Notes: generated by a model not told the origin, from the letters alone. A stretch of 64,000 bases of DNA from Acanthochromis polyacanthus (GCF_021347895.1 NC_067125.1:20997850-21061849); one strand, 5' to 3'; positions 44,798 through 55,566 are shown, counted from the first letter of the stretch. Numbers and translations: made by a program.

Positions 44798-45552
44798 CTC
44801 ACCAATACTATCCACCTGTCATGGCTGACAGAGCATTTAGCTAGCACAACGTCCTCCGAAAGATTTCACTTATCAAAGCTGGGTATCAGAAACTGTAGTG
44901 TTGTAGCAGCAGTTCACATAAACACAAATATGCGAGTATTACAAAAATAGCCTCTCAACTATGGAGCTATAATGCTGACAGTAAGTTTTGGCATTGAAAA
45001 ATGTTGAATTGAAAGTAAATTGAAAGTGAAAATACAAACATTGAAGTTTCAATCTTACTGGCAGTGTTTTCACGGAGCCATAATGCTGACATTGGCATTG
45101 AAAAATGTTGAATTCAAAGCGAAAATACAAACATTGAAGTTTCAATCTTACTGGCAGTGTTTTCGCGTGAGGGGCGGGGGCTGGGGGGCGGGGCTTAAAG
45201 CACGAGAACGTGCTTCTTGGTTTTGAGGAAAGGGGACAGATTTGCCCTGTGCTGGCTAACGCCAGTAAGACTGTTTGACTAAGCATGGATGAGAGTTCAC
45301 CTGGACCTGGGACTTCGAAAACGCCAGTAAGTCTGTTTCTCTTTGTACGTATTAGTATATAATATTTTTCCACACAGAAACTTGTGGCGTTAAAACCACT
45401 TTAGGCTTCATATTATGCTAATTTAGCAGACGTGCTAACGTTCTCAAGCTAGCTAATGCATAATCAAGGATTTAGCCCGCAGAATCAAAGATTTTTACCT
45501 GCGTTTTTCTGGAGGGGCTAAGTTGTGGCGAAATAATATTTAAGTTATTTAA

Positions 45553-46109
45553 CCCGTTGCGCTTCAGTTGCGCTTCAGTGTTCCGCCCACGGTACACTTT
45601 GAGATCTGCATAAGCAATTTGCTAAATGTCTAAAACTGCAAACGCAATTATACAAACACTATACGCCACTATACGCTGATGGAAAGCTTAGATTCTCACG
45701 AATCCGCCAGTATAAACCACTTTCAGATGTGATTACCACAGCGGGTAATATAAACACATTTGTCCGACAAACAACGAATATCCATCCATCCGTTCTCTAT
45801 ACACGGCTTCAACGTACACACCGCGACTCATATTTCCAGGTTCATTATTACACACAGATGAAAATATTCCACAAAAAACGGCCATAATCCAACCTTGGAC
45901 TTCCAGACGAAACAAGGCAGTAAAATATTTTGTCCAAAACATGTCTTGAAGACGGTATATGATCCATGAATAGGTCATTTTCGAGGAAATGCACCTCGCG
46001 ATGCGCGTCCAATATTCCCTGTATTTCTCGTCATATTTTTATTTACAAATAGAATATTAGCGATTTTTTTGTACTGAAAATGGCTGGAATTGACTGCAGC
46101 TTAAAGGGG
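45553..46109. mobile_element. 557-base element related to the THAP transposon interior
   Basis: Flanked by an exact 8-bp duplication TTATTTAA (45545-45552, 46110-46117). Nearly all of it (45553-46101) matches 26710-27357 without the 113-base retroposon insert. Its ends (CCCGTTGCGC and TTAAAGGGG) are not those of the THAP element at 26565. Confidence 0.82.
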
Positions 46110-46363
46110 TTATTTAATAAATAACATTGAATACTAATATTAATATTTAAGTTGATGAAAAATCCCTCCTGTAAGTGGAAATGTGTCTGTAGAAACGAGT
46201 CAAAGCCCTTTTACATTAGCTAGCTTAGAGAACGTTAGCACGTTTGCTAAATTAGCATAATATGAAGCCTAAAGTGGTTTTAAAGCCACGAGGTTCTGTG
46301 TGGAAAAATATTATATACTAATACGTACAAAGAGAAACAGACTTACTGGCGTTTTTGAAGTCC

Positions 46364-46909
46364 CAGGGCCGGGATTGGGAATCAAATTCGGCCCCGGGAC
46401 TTTTTGGACCAGACCAGCCCACCTGTGGACCAGAATCCCCCCCCCCCCCCCCCCCCCCCCCCAGCTCATAGAGTTGATTACAATTCAGACCATAAAAAAT
46501 CCTTTTTCAAACATTTTACCTGTGAAACACACTTTAAGACCATCGAGAAAAAACTACAATATGCAGATGGAAGAATATAAATCACATTTTAATATTTTGG
46601 CAGCTTAACAAATAAAAATAATATATATATTTTTTGCCTTTTTATTGTGATAGTTGCAGTGAAGTGGGACAGGAGATGGGGAGAAACGTCGGGGATGACA
46701 TGCACCAAAGGGCCGCAGGCAGGAATCAAACCCGGCCGCTGCGTTGCATTCTAGCTCCTATACATGGGTCACCTGCTTAACCCTATAAGCTATACGGGGG
46801 TCGGGTGCCCAATAATCAAAATTATTTAATAAATACCAGCGTACCGGCCCACATGTGGACTGGCCCTTCGGTCAAACGACCGAATGACATAACGTTCAAT
46901 CCGCCCCTG
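46364..46909. mobile_element. hAT-like non-autonomous insertion in a foldback arm
   Basis: Absent from the opposite arm. It begins CAGGGCCGGGATTG and ends CAATCCGCCCCTG, near-inverted CAGGG-type ends as in hAT elements. Inside are an uninterrupted C26 run (46437-46462) and a segment (46620-46800) with a reversed B-box-like AATCAAACCC, possibly a SINE fragment. No clean target duplication is visible. Confidence 0.6.
46437..46462. repeat. C26 homopolymer
   Basis: 26 consecutive C residues. Length is unlikely to be reliable in an assembly. Confidence 0.9.
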
Positions 46910-47501
46910 AGGTGAACTCTGATCCATGCTTGGTCAAACGAAAATGGCGTTAGCCAGCACAGGGCAATCTGCTCCTGTCCCCTTTCCTCAAAACCAAGAA
47001 GCGCGTTCTCGCGCTTTAAGCCCCGCCCCTCACACGAAAACACTGCCAGTAAGATTGAAACTTCAATGTTTGTATTTTTGCTTTGAATTCAACATTTTTC
47101 AATGCCAATGTCAGCATTATGGCTCCGTGAAAACACTGCCAGTAAGATTGAAACTTCAGTGTTTGTATTTTCACTTTCAATTTACTTTCAATTCAACATT
47201 TTTCAATGCCAAAACTTACTGTCAGCATTATAGCTCCATACTCAACATATTTATTATCTTTATGTTAGTTAGCACATACAATTCATAATCCAAACGATTG
47301 ATTGTTTGTTTCAATAACAGATCATTTGGCCATGAAGATAGCCATTAGTTGCAGCCTTAATCTACAGAACATACAAGAATAGTAAAAATATTACCCATCA
47401 TTCAGTCCAGGATGATGTAATTGAATGTCTCATGTGCTAAATGTGCTTAATTATCAAGTGTGAGATTATGAAACTATAAAGGTTTATGTTTTTATCCTAA
47501 G

Positions 47502-47678
47502 GCCAACCCTCCATCATATGACCGATCAGAAGACCTGGCTTCACTGCTCTATCTGAATGAATCCAGTGTGATGCACTGCCTGCGGCAGCGCTATGGAGGC
47601 AACCTCATCCACTCCTATGCTGGACCCAACATTGTGGTCATCAACCCCCTGAGCACGCCCTCCATGTACTCTGAGAAA
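47502..47678 (+). CDS. myo18a: myo18a exon, start of motor domain
   Basis: 177-base phase 0-0 exon (59 codons) with acceptor TTTTTATCCTAAG and donor GTAGGA. Encodes [39 protein letters not shown], then [20 protein letters not shown]. Matches human MYO18A ([33 protein letters not shown], YSEK). It is the first segment of the N-terminal 25-kDa part of the myosin head, ahead of the P-loop. Confidence 0.97.
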
Positions 47679-47816
47679 GTAGGAACGTAATTATGCAACT
47701 TTTCTGATATTTCTAGGACCCCCGATAACTGTTGTTTTAATGCCTCTTTGCTCTTGTGTTTGTCCTTCTTCTGTGCCCCTCCCTGCTGTGTGTACTGTCC
47801 TGTTTCTTACTATGAG

Positions 47817-48027
47817 GTGATGCACATGTTCAAAGGCTGTCGGCGTGAGGACGCTGCTCCTCATATCTACTCTGTTGCCCAGTCAGCTTACCGCAATCTG
47901 CTGACCACCCGGCAGGATCAGTCAGTGGTGCTGCTGGGCAAGTCTGGCAGCGGCAAAACCACCAACTGCCAGCACCTGGTCCAGTACTTGGTCTCCATTG
48001 CGGGCAGCACGGGCAAAATCTTCTCTG
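47817..48027 (+). CDS. myo18a: myo18a exon, P-loop
   Basis: 211-base exon, phase 0 to 1, acceptor TGTTTCTTACTATGAG and donor GTGAGC. Encodes [40 protein letters not shown], then [20 protein letters not shown] and [10 protein letters not shown]. The nucleotide-binding P-loop is GKSGSGKT; conventional myosins have GESGAGKT, and mammalian MYO18A has GSSGSGKT. The deviation fits the reported very low ATPase activity of class XVIII myosins, which act as filament-associated actin-binding proteins rather than motors. Confidence 0.98.
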
Positions 48028-48820
48028 GTGAGCCTAGAGACAGAATAGAGGAAATCTGAGGAGTAGCAAAATGGAAAATGACAATTAACTTGTTTTTGAA
48101 CATATGTCCCAGACTTTTTGAAAATTCCACAAAAAAATCATGCATGGAAGTCAGTATCTGAATCAGTTTATATAAAGGTGAAACTGAAGACACCAAAAAA
48201 TGTCACAATAATTCCTAACAAGATTTACAGAGCAGTTTAATCATTTTATTGTTCTTTTTCTTTTTTTTAAACATACATTAGTATTTATTTATATGCGTCT
48301 TGCCACGTCAATCAACACGGACATTTTAAAAAATATTTAAATGCTAATTTCCATTTGTAGATATTGACAAATGCATAGCAAAATTACTATCAAAATATGA
48401 TGGAAAAAGTTAGAAAATATGTTCTACAACTCAAGTTTGATGTAAAATATTCAGGGTATATTATTCCAATTATTTTTGTTTGGTTCTCTCAGAAAAAGCT
48501 GATTTTCCAAATTGGCTGCCTTTGTGTGACATGTAATAGTCTCTGTTCTAGGAGGTGCTCTCCATCACTTCAAAATGGCTTAAAGGAGGATGTGCTTTTC
48601 CCTACAAAATCTTAAATAGAAGACACACATCCCTGTATTGTCTAAGACTGTCCAAATAAAAAAAGATAAAACATCATATCTGAATGATATGACAGTGGTG
48701 GTAATGACTGGTTTTGTTGCAATGTACCTTGAGTGTACAGTTGGTTATACTTAGTTTGCAAACATTTCACTAACCTTCGAGAACACATGATGAGACTGCT
48801 CAATTTGTTTTTGGTGACAG
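48028..48820. other. Intron, no gene seen
   Basis: No recognised element. Confidence 0.55.
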
Positions 48821-48963
48821 CTGAGAAATGGCAGGCAGTGTACACCATCCTGGAGGCTTTTGGCAACAGCTCCACTGCTATGAACACCAACGCCAGCCGC
48901 TTCTCCCATGTAGTGTCTCTGGATTTCGACCAGGCTGGGCAGGTGGCCTCCGCTTCCATACAG
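48821..48963 (+). CDS. myo18a: myo18a exon, switch I region
   Basis: 143-base exon, phase 1 to 0, acceptor TTTTTGGTGACAG and donor GTACCA. Encodes [48 protein letters not shown]. Switch I in active myosins is NxNSSRFGK; here it is [10 protein letters not shown], so the final Gly-Lys is lost, as in mammalian MYO18A (NATRFSQI). This supports a non-motile, pseudo-enzyme-like head. Sequence otherwise agrees closely with the human exon. Confidence 0.97.
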
Positions 48964-49850
48964 GTACCAAACATGCACATACCTTTTTCTTGCCGCCTCT
49001 TTAACTTCAGACATCTCGCTAATAAATGAAGAAGTCTCTGGCCACCTAGTCCGTATATTAGAGGTACAGCAGCAAGTGTGAAGACGTTTGCATAAGGCAT
49101 TCTGAGAAGCATAAAAAATAATCATACAACAGCAGCCAGTGACTACATTAGGACTGGGGTAGTCTCGCATATCTAGACCTATTTCCACTGCACTCTGTCA
49201 GTGTTGGATAATGTTTTGGCCTCTGTTACAGGAGACAAAAGGCTCAGTTTCTTTAAATTAATCACTGTGTTCTTGGGCAATGCTAAGGGCAGTGATGCAC
49301 CAGGATGCAGTGATGGTACTACTGCAAAATAGCAGGTAGAATTGTTTTGGTAGAACCTTTGCACGTAAAGAGATGAACACTGTCATTAAAATGCTAAAGA
49401 CCCTGCCTTATCGTGCAACACGCATCCTCTGCAAAGCTTTGTTTTCAGCGTGTCTACACCCTAAGAATCCGTCTTGGGTAGGGGTGACTAAGCAACATAA
49501 AGATATCATCAATGATGACAGTAGTGTTTTGCAAAGGTCGCTGCACCTTGTCAAAGCACAGATTCCTCCAGAGAACAAGCTGAAGCGTATGGTTATCAGA
49601 AGTGTGGTGAATTTAGACAAAGACCAACAACGTGGTTCTGTGTAAGCACTGCAGACTGGAAGGGTCTAATCACGCCTGTACAACTGCTGCATGAACTGTT
49701 GAAGAAAAAGTACCCCAGAGTGCCTTGTTGAGACTGCAGTGACAGACAGCACCATCCTGTTTATTTTTTGTTACTACTCAGTGTTCCAAACAGGCACATT
49801 TTCAATGGGCACTGCCCTAGTAATATACTAATCACAGCTGCACCCATCTA
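48964..49850. other. Intron with one unrecognised open frame
   Basis: A 90-codon plus-strand frame at 49373-49645 (MNTVIKMLKTLPYRATRILC...) has no family resemblance that I recognise and no splice context in phase with myo18a. It may be a decayed retrocopy. Otherwise empty. Confidence 0.4.
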
Positions 49851-50201
49851 ACAGTCAGATCCATAAATATTTGGACATTGACACAATTTTCTGCATTCTG
49901 TTCTGTTCTGTACACCACCACAATGGATTTGAAATTTAACAATCAAGGTGTGCTTGAAGTGCAGACTTTCAGCTTTAACTTGAGGGTATTTACATCCAAG
50001 TCAGGTGGATGATGGAGGAATTACAACACATTTTATATGTGCCCTCCACTGTTATAAAGGACCAAAAGTAATTGGACAATTGGCTGCTCAGCTGTTCCAT
50101 GGCCAGGTGTGTGTTATTCCCTCATTATTTCATTTACAAGGAGCAGATAAAAGGTAACAGTTCCTTTCAGGTGTGGTATTTACATATGGTCCACTCTCAA
50201 T

Positions 50202-51830
50202 ATGAAATCCAAAGAACTGTCACTATCAGTGAAGGAAGTCATCGTTAGGCTGAAAAATCCAAACAAACCCATCAGAGAGATAAAAAATACATTAGGTGAG
50301 GCCAAATCAACTGTTTGGTACTTTCTTAAAAAGAAAGAATGTACTGCTGGGCTCAGCAACACCAAAAGACCCAGAAGACCATAGAAAACAAATGTGGTGG
50401 ATGACAGAAGAATCCTTTCATTGGTCAAGAAAAACTCTTTCACAACAGTTGTCCAGATCAAGAACAGTCTCCAGGAGGTGAAAGCTACGGAGCCCCCTAG
50501 GGGACATCCTTCCTGTTTGTGTTATATCCCTTCCTGTTGTACTTTTTCTCCTCCGCGTTTGTATTTTATTCCTTCGCGTTTGTGTTTTCTTCCTTCGCGT
50601 TGTACTTTCTCTCCTCCGCGTTTGTGTTTTATCCCTCCGCCTTTATTTTTTAAGGAACACTTTTGTCATTTTTGCCCTCCGCCTTTATTTTTTAAGGAAC
50701 ACCTTTGTCATTTTTGCTGTTGACAAGTTGTTTTTCAAAGACGGAGTTCGCGTTCAAAGTCGAACTCCGCGTTTAAAAACGAACTCCGCGTTCAAAGTCG
50801 AACTCCGTCTTGGGCCCGAGCAGTGTCACTCAGTCAGTCTGTTGAGCGTGCAGCAGGGGAGTCAGAGGACGGATTCCTACGGTACTACTTCCTGTCCAAA
50901 CTTAGTTTGGAGGTTTGCTTTGCCTGGCACACCGGCTGATCATCACCTTGGGACATTACACGCCAAACGGTAAATAATTATTTTAATGAATACCACAGTG
51001 CTTCGTCTATTGTTCTGAACTCTGCTTATCTCAAGTCACATTAGCCCTTTCTGTATTTATCGCAGTTGGACTGCTTCGGTTTGCACGCCGGCATGAAGCT
51101 AAAAGGAGCGCTCATTTTTGTCAACGTTTCTACTGACCAAACCGCGACCGTTTCTCTGAATGTATAAAAAGCGCACCGTCCCGCGCGCAGTCCCACTGAA
51201 CAAAAACGAGCGCTCCTTTTAGAAAGCCAATAACTAAGAGAAGACTTCACCAGAGTGAATACAGAGGATTCACTACTAGCTGTAAATCATTGGCGATCCT
51301 CAAAAACAGGAAGACCACATTAAAATGAGCCACAAAAAAAAAAGCATTTGAAAGAGCTAGTTCAGTTCTGGAACAACATCCTGTGGACAGATGAGATAAA
51401 GATCAACTTGTACCAGAATGATGAGAAGAGAAGAGTCTGGAGAAGGGAAGGAACTGCTCAAGATCCAAAGAATACCAGCTCATCGGTGAAGTATGGTGGT
51501 GGTAGTATCATGGTGTGGGCGTGTATGGCTGCCAATGGGACTGGTTCTCTTATGTTTATTGATGATGTGACTGCTGACAAAATCAGCTGGATGAATTCTG
51601 AAGTGTTTTGGGCTATATTATCTCTCATATTCTTCCAAATGCTTGAGAACTCATTGGACTGTACTTCACGGTGCAGATAGACAATGACCTGAAGTATACG
51701 GAGAAAGCAACCAAAGAGTTTTTTTAAGGCAGAGAACTGGAATGTTCTACAATGGCCAAGTCAACCACCTGACCTGAATCCAACTGAGCTGCATTTCACT
51801 TACTGAAGACAAAACTGAAGGGAAAATGCT
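50202..51830 (+). pseudogene. Disrupted Tc1/mariner transposase (copy 1)
   Basis: N-terminal helix-turn-helix: MKSKELSLSVKEVIVRLKNP, REIKNTLGEAKSTVWYFLKK, then an in-frame TAG after KRPRRP (50382) and continuation VVDDRRILSLVKKNSFTT. After the inserted block, the catalytic core resumes at about 51348: FWNNILWTDEIKINLYQN (first Asp), VKYGGGSIMVWACMAANGTG, then a frameshift before QIDNDLKYTEKATKEFF (second Asp region) and QWPSQPPDLNPTEL-like sequence at about 51750-51790. Dead through nonsense, frameshift and insertion; the TAG and the frameshift recur in copy 2. Confidence 0.88.
50486..51221. mobile_element. Unclassified insertion with tandem repeats
   Basis: Its edges are fixed by comparison with 56304, where the host element is uninterrupted. 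Flanked by GAAAGC (50480-50485, 51222-51227). Starts TACGGAGCCCCCTAGGGGAC and ends GAGCGCTCCTTTTA. The left half is built of short direct repeats: four CCTTCGCGTTTGT/CCTCCGCGTTTGT units, two copies of a ~40-base CCTCCGCCTTTATTTTTTAA unit, and three CGAACTCCG units. The right 120 bases (51100-51221) are bounded by inverted TAAAAGGAGCGCTC and contain TATAAAAAG at 51167. No coding region. Confidence 0.78.
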
Positions 51831-52252
51831 CCAAGAACAAGCAGGAAGTGAAGACAGCAGCAGTAGAGGTCTGGCAGAGCATCACCAGGGAGCAAACCCA
51901 ACATCTGGATATGTCTATGGGTTCTAGACTTAAGGATGTTATTGACTGTAAAGGATTTCCCAACAAATATTAAAAGTGACGATTTGATTTATGATTATGT
52001 TTGTTTGTCCAATTACTTTTGGTCCCTTAAAAAGGTGGGATCACGTATGTATTATGCATTATGTAAGGAATTGGCCTCACTGTTCCAATACTTTTGGAGG
52101 GGAGTGTACATTGTTTCATTCCAAATCCAGTTTAGTGGTGTACAGAGCCGAAATGCTGAAAATTGTATCAATGTCCAAATATTTATGGACCTGACTGTAA
52201 ATGACAGCACTTAATATAGCAACTGAAATTTGTGTTTTTTTCTCCTGCTTAG

Positions 52253-52353
52253 ACAATGCTGCTGGAGAAACTGAGGGTGAGCAGGCGACCTGAGACGGAA
52301 TCCACCTTTAATGTCTTTTACTACATGATGGCTGGAGCTGATAGCAGCCTGAG
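52253..52353 (+). CDS. myo18a: myo18a exon, motor domain
   Basis: 101-base exon, phase 0 to 2, acceptor TTTTTCTCCTGCTTAG, donor GTGACT. Encodes [20 protein letters not shown] then [14 protein letters not shown] (last codon split). Corresponds to the YLLEKSRV...FYQLLAG block of conventional myosin heads, and to [13 protein letters not shown]...FNVFYYLLA in human MYO18A. Confidence 0.97.
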
Positions 52354-52430
52354 GTGACTCCTCTAGTGATTCTTTTTTCCATATAATACAGCATTTGAAT
52401 AGCATAACTGTGAAGTATTTAAAGCTGTCT

Positions 52431-52522
52431 AGGGGAAGGATCCAAATATTCGGATCTCAAAATTAATATTTGGACACCACCGTAACGACCGAATATTCAG
52501 ATATTCGGGTCCCTCCATAGTG
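52431..52522. mobile_element. Remnant of the GGACCCGAATATTCGG hAT-type family
   Basis: Palindromic AATATTCGGAT / ATATTCGGGTCC sequences with inverted ends (GATCCAAATATTCGGAT near 52439 and GAATATTCAGATATTCGGGT near 52491). About 90 bases; related pieces lie at 41524 and 57215. Confidence 0.6.
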
Positions 52523-52811
52523 TTCTCAACATTTTAATAGCACTTTAATTTGTTTGTGTAGAACCTTCATGTTGTTCATCATTATCAAAATTGCTGTTTA
52601 AGATTTTTGAGCATGTTGTTGAAAACGTGGTTAAGTGAGCAATCGTACCGACAGCTTCCCAGACAAACAAAAGCACAGAGTCTTTGTCTGATAATCAAAT
52701 ACACTATTGTAATTATACAATATTACAACATGTACAACAACTGAAAACAGGCTTCAGGGTCTCACTGACACTGAGGAGCTTGCTGATCCCAGTATGTTGT
52801 TTCTTCTCCAG

Positions 52812-52875
52812 AACTGAACTCCACCTTAACCACATAGCTGAGAACAGTGCTTTTGGAATCCTCCCTCAGTCTAAG
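52812..52875 (+). CDS. myo18a: myo18a exon, motor domain
   Basis: 64-base exon, phase 2 to 0, acceptor GTTTCTTCTCCAG, donor GTAATA. Encodes the end of a split Arg, then TELHLNHIAENSAFGILPQS and K, matching human MYO18A [21 protein letters not shown]. A CTCF-like 12-mer lies 6 bases into the following intron (52882-52893). Confidence 0.96.
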
Positions 52876-52881
52876 GTAATA

Positions 52882-52893
52882 CCACTAGATGGC
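52882..52893 (+). promoter_or_regulatory. CTCF-like core motif
   Basis: CCACTAGATGGC fits the CCASYAGRKGGC core. It is identical to 16586-16597. Sequence match only; occupancy is unknown. Confidence 0.35.
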
Positions 52894-53044
52894 GATGGAG
52901 ATCTGTCTGTTTTTAGGGCTTGATGTATTTTGCTGACCCATGTAAAATATCAGTACATGAAGTATGTGAAAGTAGCTGCTTGCTGCAACATTTCACCTTC
53001 ACCTCCAGGATCAGTAAAGTCTGATATGATTTGACCTTCTTAAG

Positions 53045-53189
53045 CCTGAAGACAAGCAGCGAGCCTTGCAGCAGTTCACTAAGCTGCAGGCCGCCATGAA
53101 GGTGTTGGGCATCTCTGGTGAAGAGCAGAAGGCACTTTGGCTCATCTTGGGGGCCATTTACCACTTGGGTGCTGCAGGGGCCACTAAAG
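53045..53189 (+). CDS. myo18a: myo18a exon, motor domain
   Basis: 145-base exon, phase 0 to 1, acceptor TGACCTTCTTAAG, donor GTAAGA. Encodes [40 protein letters not shown] and LGAAGATK. Human MYO18A has [20 protein letters not shown] and LGIS-x-x-EQKA in the same place. The LGI...I-x-x-I-x-HLG signature is standard for myosin heads. Confidence 0.97.
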
Positions 53190-53606
53190 GTAAGAAGTCC
53201 CATCTGGATGACTGCAAATACATCAAATCTTGAGAAATAGAAGAAGACTGTCACGATTGTTGCATGATGAGGATGGAAACTGTGCATGGGTACAGACATT
53301 TCAGAGTTTAAAAAGGCACAGTGACCAAAAATTATACATATTTGCTGAGCAGACTTAGGGACCAGCTCCTCTTCTACACAGACAATTTGATTGCCTGTTT
53401 TACCTTGTAATCTCAAGTAAAACCCATGACATTCATTCCTGAACTTATTTTGGTGTATTATTTGAGTGTATCAGTAAATAATGCCAGATTAATTAATTAA
53501 CAGACTGAATAGAAATTTATTTTAAAAAGTCCAGCATATATGCATGTCATTTCCTTTGTCTTTTGCTAAAACATATTCCGACAGCTGAGGCAAACCTCAT
53601 CATTTA

Positions 53607-53935
53607 CGGTCAGGTCCATAAATATTTGGACATTGATACAATTTTCAGCATTTCAGCTCTGTACACCTTTACACTGGGTTTGAAATGAAACAATCAAGGT
53701 GTGCTTCAAGTGCAGACTTTCAGCTTTGATTTGAGGGTATTTAAATCCAAACTAGGTTCATGGTGGAGGAATTACAACACATTTTAGATGTGCCCTCCAC
53801 TTTTTGAAGGGAGAAGTAATTGGACAGAATAACATAAATCAGTTTATCACTTTTAACATTTGGTTGCAAATCCTTTACGGTCAATAACATCCTTAAGTCT
53901 GGAACCCATCGACGTCACCAGATATTCACATATGT
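53607..53935 (-). mobile_element. Tc1/mariner element, 3' end fragment
   Basis: Inverted right-hand end of the 49851 family. It begins CGGTCAGGTCCATAAATATT and includes CCTTTACGGTCAATAACATC, which is the complement of 51926-51955. It is cut at 53935 by the Tc1 insertion. Confidence 0.8.
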
Positions 53936-53936
53936 A

Positions 53937-55566
53937 CAGTGCCTATCATAAGTATTCACCCCCTTTGATGTTTTACCCTTTTATTGCTTTCATAAATCAA
54001 TCATGGTCAATAAAATTTAGCTTTTTTAACAAAAATGTATTGGAAAAAACTCTTTAATGTCAAAGTGAAAACAGATTTCTATAAAATAATGTTAATGAAA
54101 GAAAATTATATAAATGAAAATAATTGTTTGCATAATTATTCACCCCCTTCAAGTCAGTATTTAGTAGATGCACCTTTGGCTGCAATCACAGCAGTGAGTC
54201 TGTGTGGATAGGTCTCAATCAGTCTTGCACATCTGCCCACTGTAATTTTGCTTCATTCTTCTTTGCAAAACTGCTCAAGCTCTGTCAGATTGTGCGGGTA
54301 TCGGGCATGAACAGCCCTTTTCAAGTTCAGCCACAAATTCTCTATAGGATTGAGGTCTGGGCTTTGACTCGGCCACTCCAGAACATTTACCTGGTTCTTT
54401 TTTAACCATTCCTGTGTAGCTTTTGCAGTATGCTTTGGATCATTGTCTTGCTGAAAAATAAATATTCTCCCAAGACGTAGTTCTCTTGCAGACTGAAAAA
54501 GATCGTCCCCCAGGATTTCAGTGTATTTTGCAGCATTCATTCTGCCCTCTATCTTTACAGGCCTTCCAGGTCCAGTTGCTGAGAAACATCCCCACAGCAT
54601 GATGCTGCCACCACCATGCTTCACAGTGGGGATGATGTGTTTTTGGTGATGTGCAGTGTTTGGTTTCCGCCAAATATGACGTCTTGTCTGATGGCCAAAA
54701 AGCTCAATTTTGGTCTCATCAGACCAAAAAAAATCTTCTTCCACTTGACCATGGAGTCTTCCACATGCTTTTTGGCAAACTCTAGTCGAGATCTAATATG
54801 ACTTTTCTTCAACAGTGGCTTTCTCATTGCCACTCTCCCATAAAGCTTTGACCGGTGAAGAACCCGGGCAGCAGTTGCTACATGAACAGTCTCTCCCATC
54901 TCAGCAGCTAAAGCTTGTAACTCCTTCGGAGTAGTTGTAGGGGTCTTGGTGGCTTCTCTCACTAGTCTCCTACTTGCACGGTCACTCAGTTTACGAGGGC
55001 GGCCTGATCTAGGCAGATTCACAAGTGCCATATTCCTTCCATTTCTTGATAATTGATTTCACTGAACTCCGGGGGATGTTCAGTGCCTTTGAAATTTTTT
55101 TGTAACCATCCCCTGAATTGTACTTCTCAATAACCCTTTCCCTGAGTTGCTTAGAGTGTTCTTCTGTCTTCATGGTATAATGGTAGCCAGGAATACTGGT
55201 CAACCACTCTCTGGACCCTTCAGACACAGGTGTTTTACAACTCAATCACTTGAAACACACCCACACCACTCAGGTGATCTTCATATCACTAATTGTGAGA
55301 CTATTGGCAACAATTTGATGGACCTCTATTGAATTAGACCATTAAATTAAAAAGGGGGTGAATAATTATGCAAACAATTATTTTTATTTATATAATTTTC
55401 TTTCATTCACATTACTTTATAGAAATCTGTTTTCACTTTGACATTAAAGAGTTTTTTCCAATAATTTTTTTTGTTAAAAAAGCTGAATTTTATTGACCAT
55501 GATTGATTTATGAAAGCAATAAAAGGGTAAAACATCAAAGGGGGCGAATACTTATGATAGGCACTG
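53937..55566 (-). mobile_element. Second Tc1-like transposon, complete ends
   Basis: 1630 bases between TA dinucleotides. Ends CAGTGCCTATCATAAGTATT and near-exact complement; the inverted region extends about 180 bases (including TTTTACCCTTTTATTGCTTT). It is a different Tc1 subfamily from 39687-41287. The transposase on the minus strand is described separately. Confidence 0.95.
54253..55173 (-). pseudogene. Tc1 transposase with two compensating frameshifts and a nonsense codon
   Basis: Probable start MKTEEHSKQLRERVIEKYNS at 55173. Helix-turn-helix GYKKISKALNIPRSSVKSII, then a frame change after KWKEYGT (~55020). LPRSGRPRKLSDRASRRLVR (GRPR-type hook) and GRVAMRKPLLKKSHIRSRLE follow, then a second frame change in a run of eight T (complement, ~54730). 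The catalytic core is FFWSDETKIELFGHQTRRHI (first Asp), KHGGGSIMLWGCFSATGPGR, FQQDNDPKHTAKATQEWLKK (second Asp) and DLNPIENLWLNLK (Glu). It ends KEE-TGA where KEEW is expected. The first and last parts share one frame, so the two indels cancel. Confidence 0.92.

Larger units (their letters stand above)
44960..47240. mobile_element. Long-armed foldback transposon with nested insertions
   Basis: Flanked by CTCAAC (44954-44959 and 47241-47246). Outer ends TATGGAGCTATAATGCTGAC and GTCAGCATTATAGCTCCATA are exact inverted copies. Arms of about 490 bases (44960-45455 and 46218-47240) pair closely. Each arm contains two tandem copies of a ~90-base unit with TTCAATCTTACTGGCAGTGT. The right arm is interrupted at 46364-46909, and the loop contains the element 45553-46109. 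No host coding sequence. Confidence 0.88.
49851..52198 (+). mobile_element. Tc1/mariner element with a 736-base insertion
   Basis: Ends ACAGTCAGATCCATAAATAT and its near-complement ending at 52198, the same family as 1-442. The transposase remnant is on the plus strand (50202-50488 and 51228-51830). A foreign block at 50486-51221 interrupts it. Family copies also lie at 53607-53935 and 55904-56862. Confidence 0.9.

Noticed and set aside
44525..44847. Four overlapping 65-80 codon frames on both strands
   Set aside because: They mirror each other because the region is a palindromic MITE.
49373..49645. 90-codon plus-strand frame as a nested gene
   Set aside because: No recognised family, no splice context and no repeat match that I know. 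Noted within the intron entry only.
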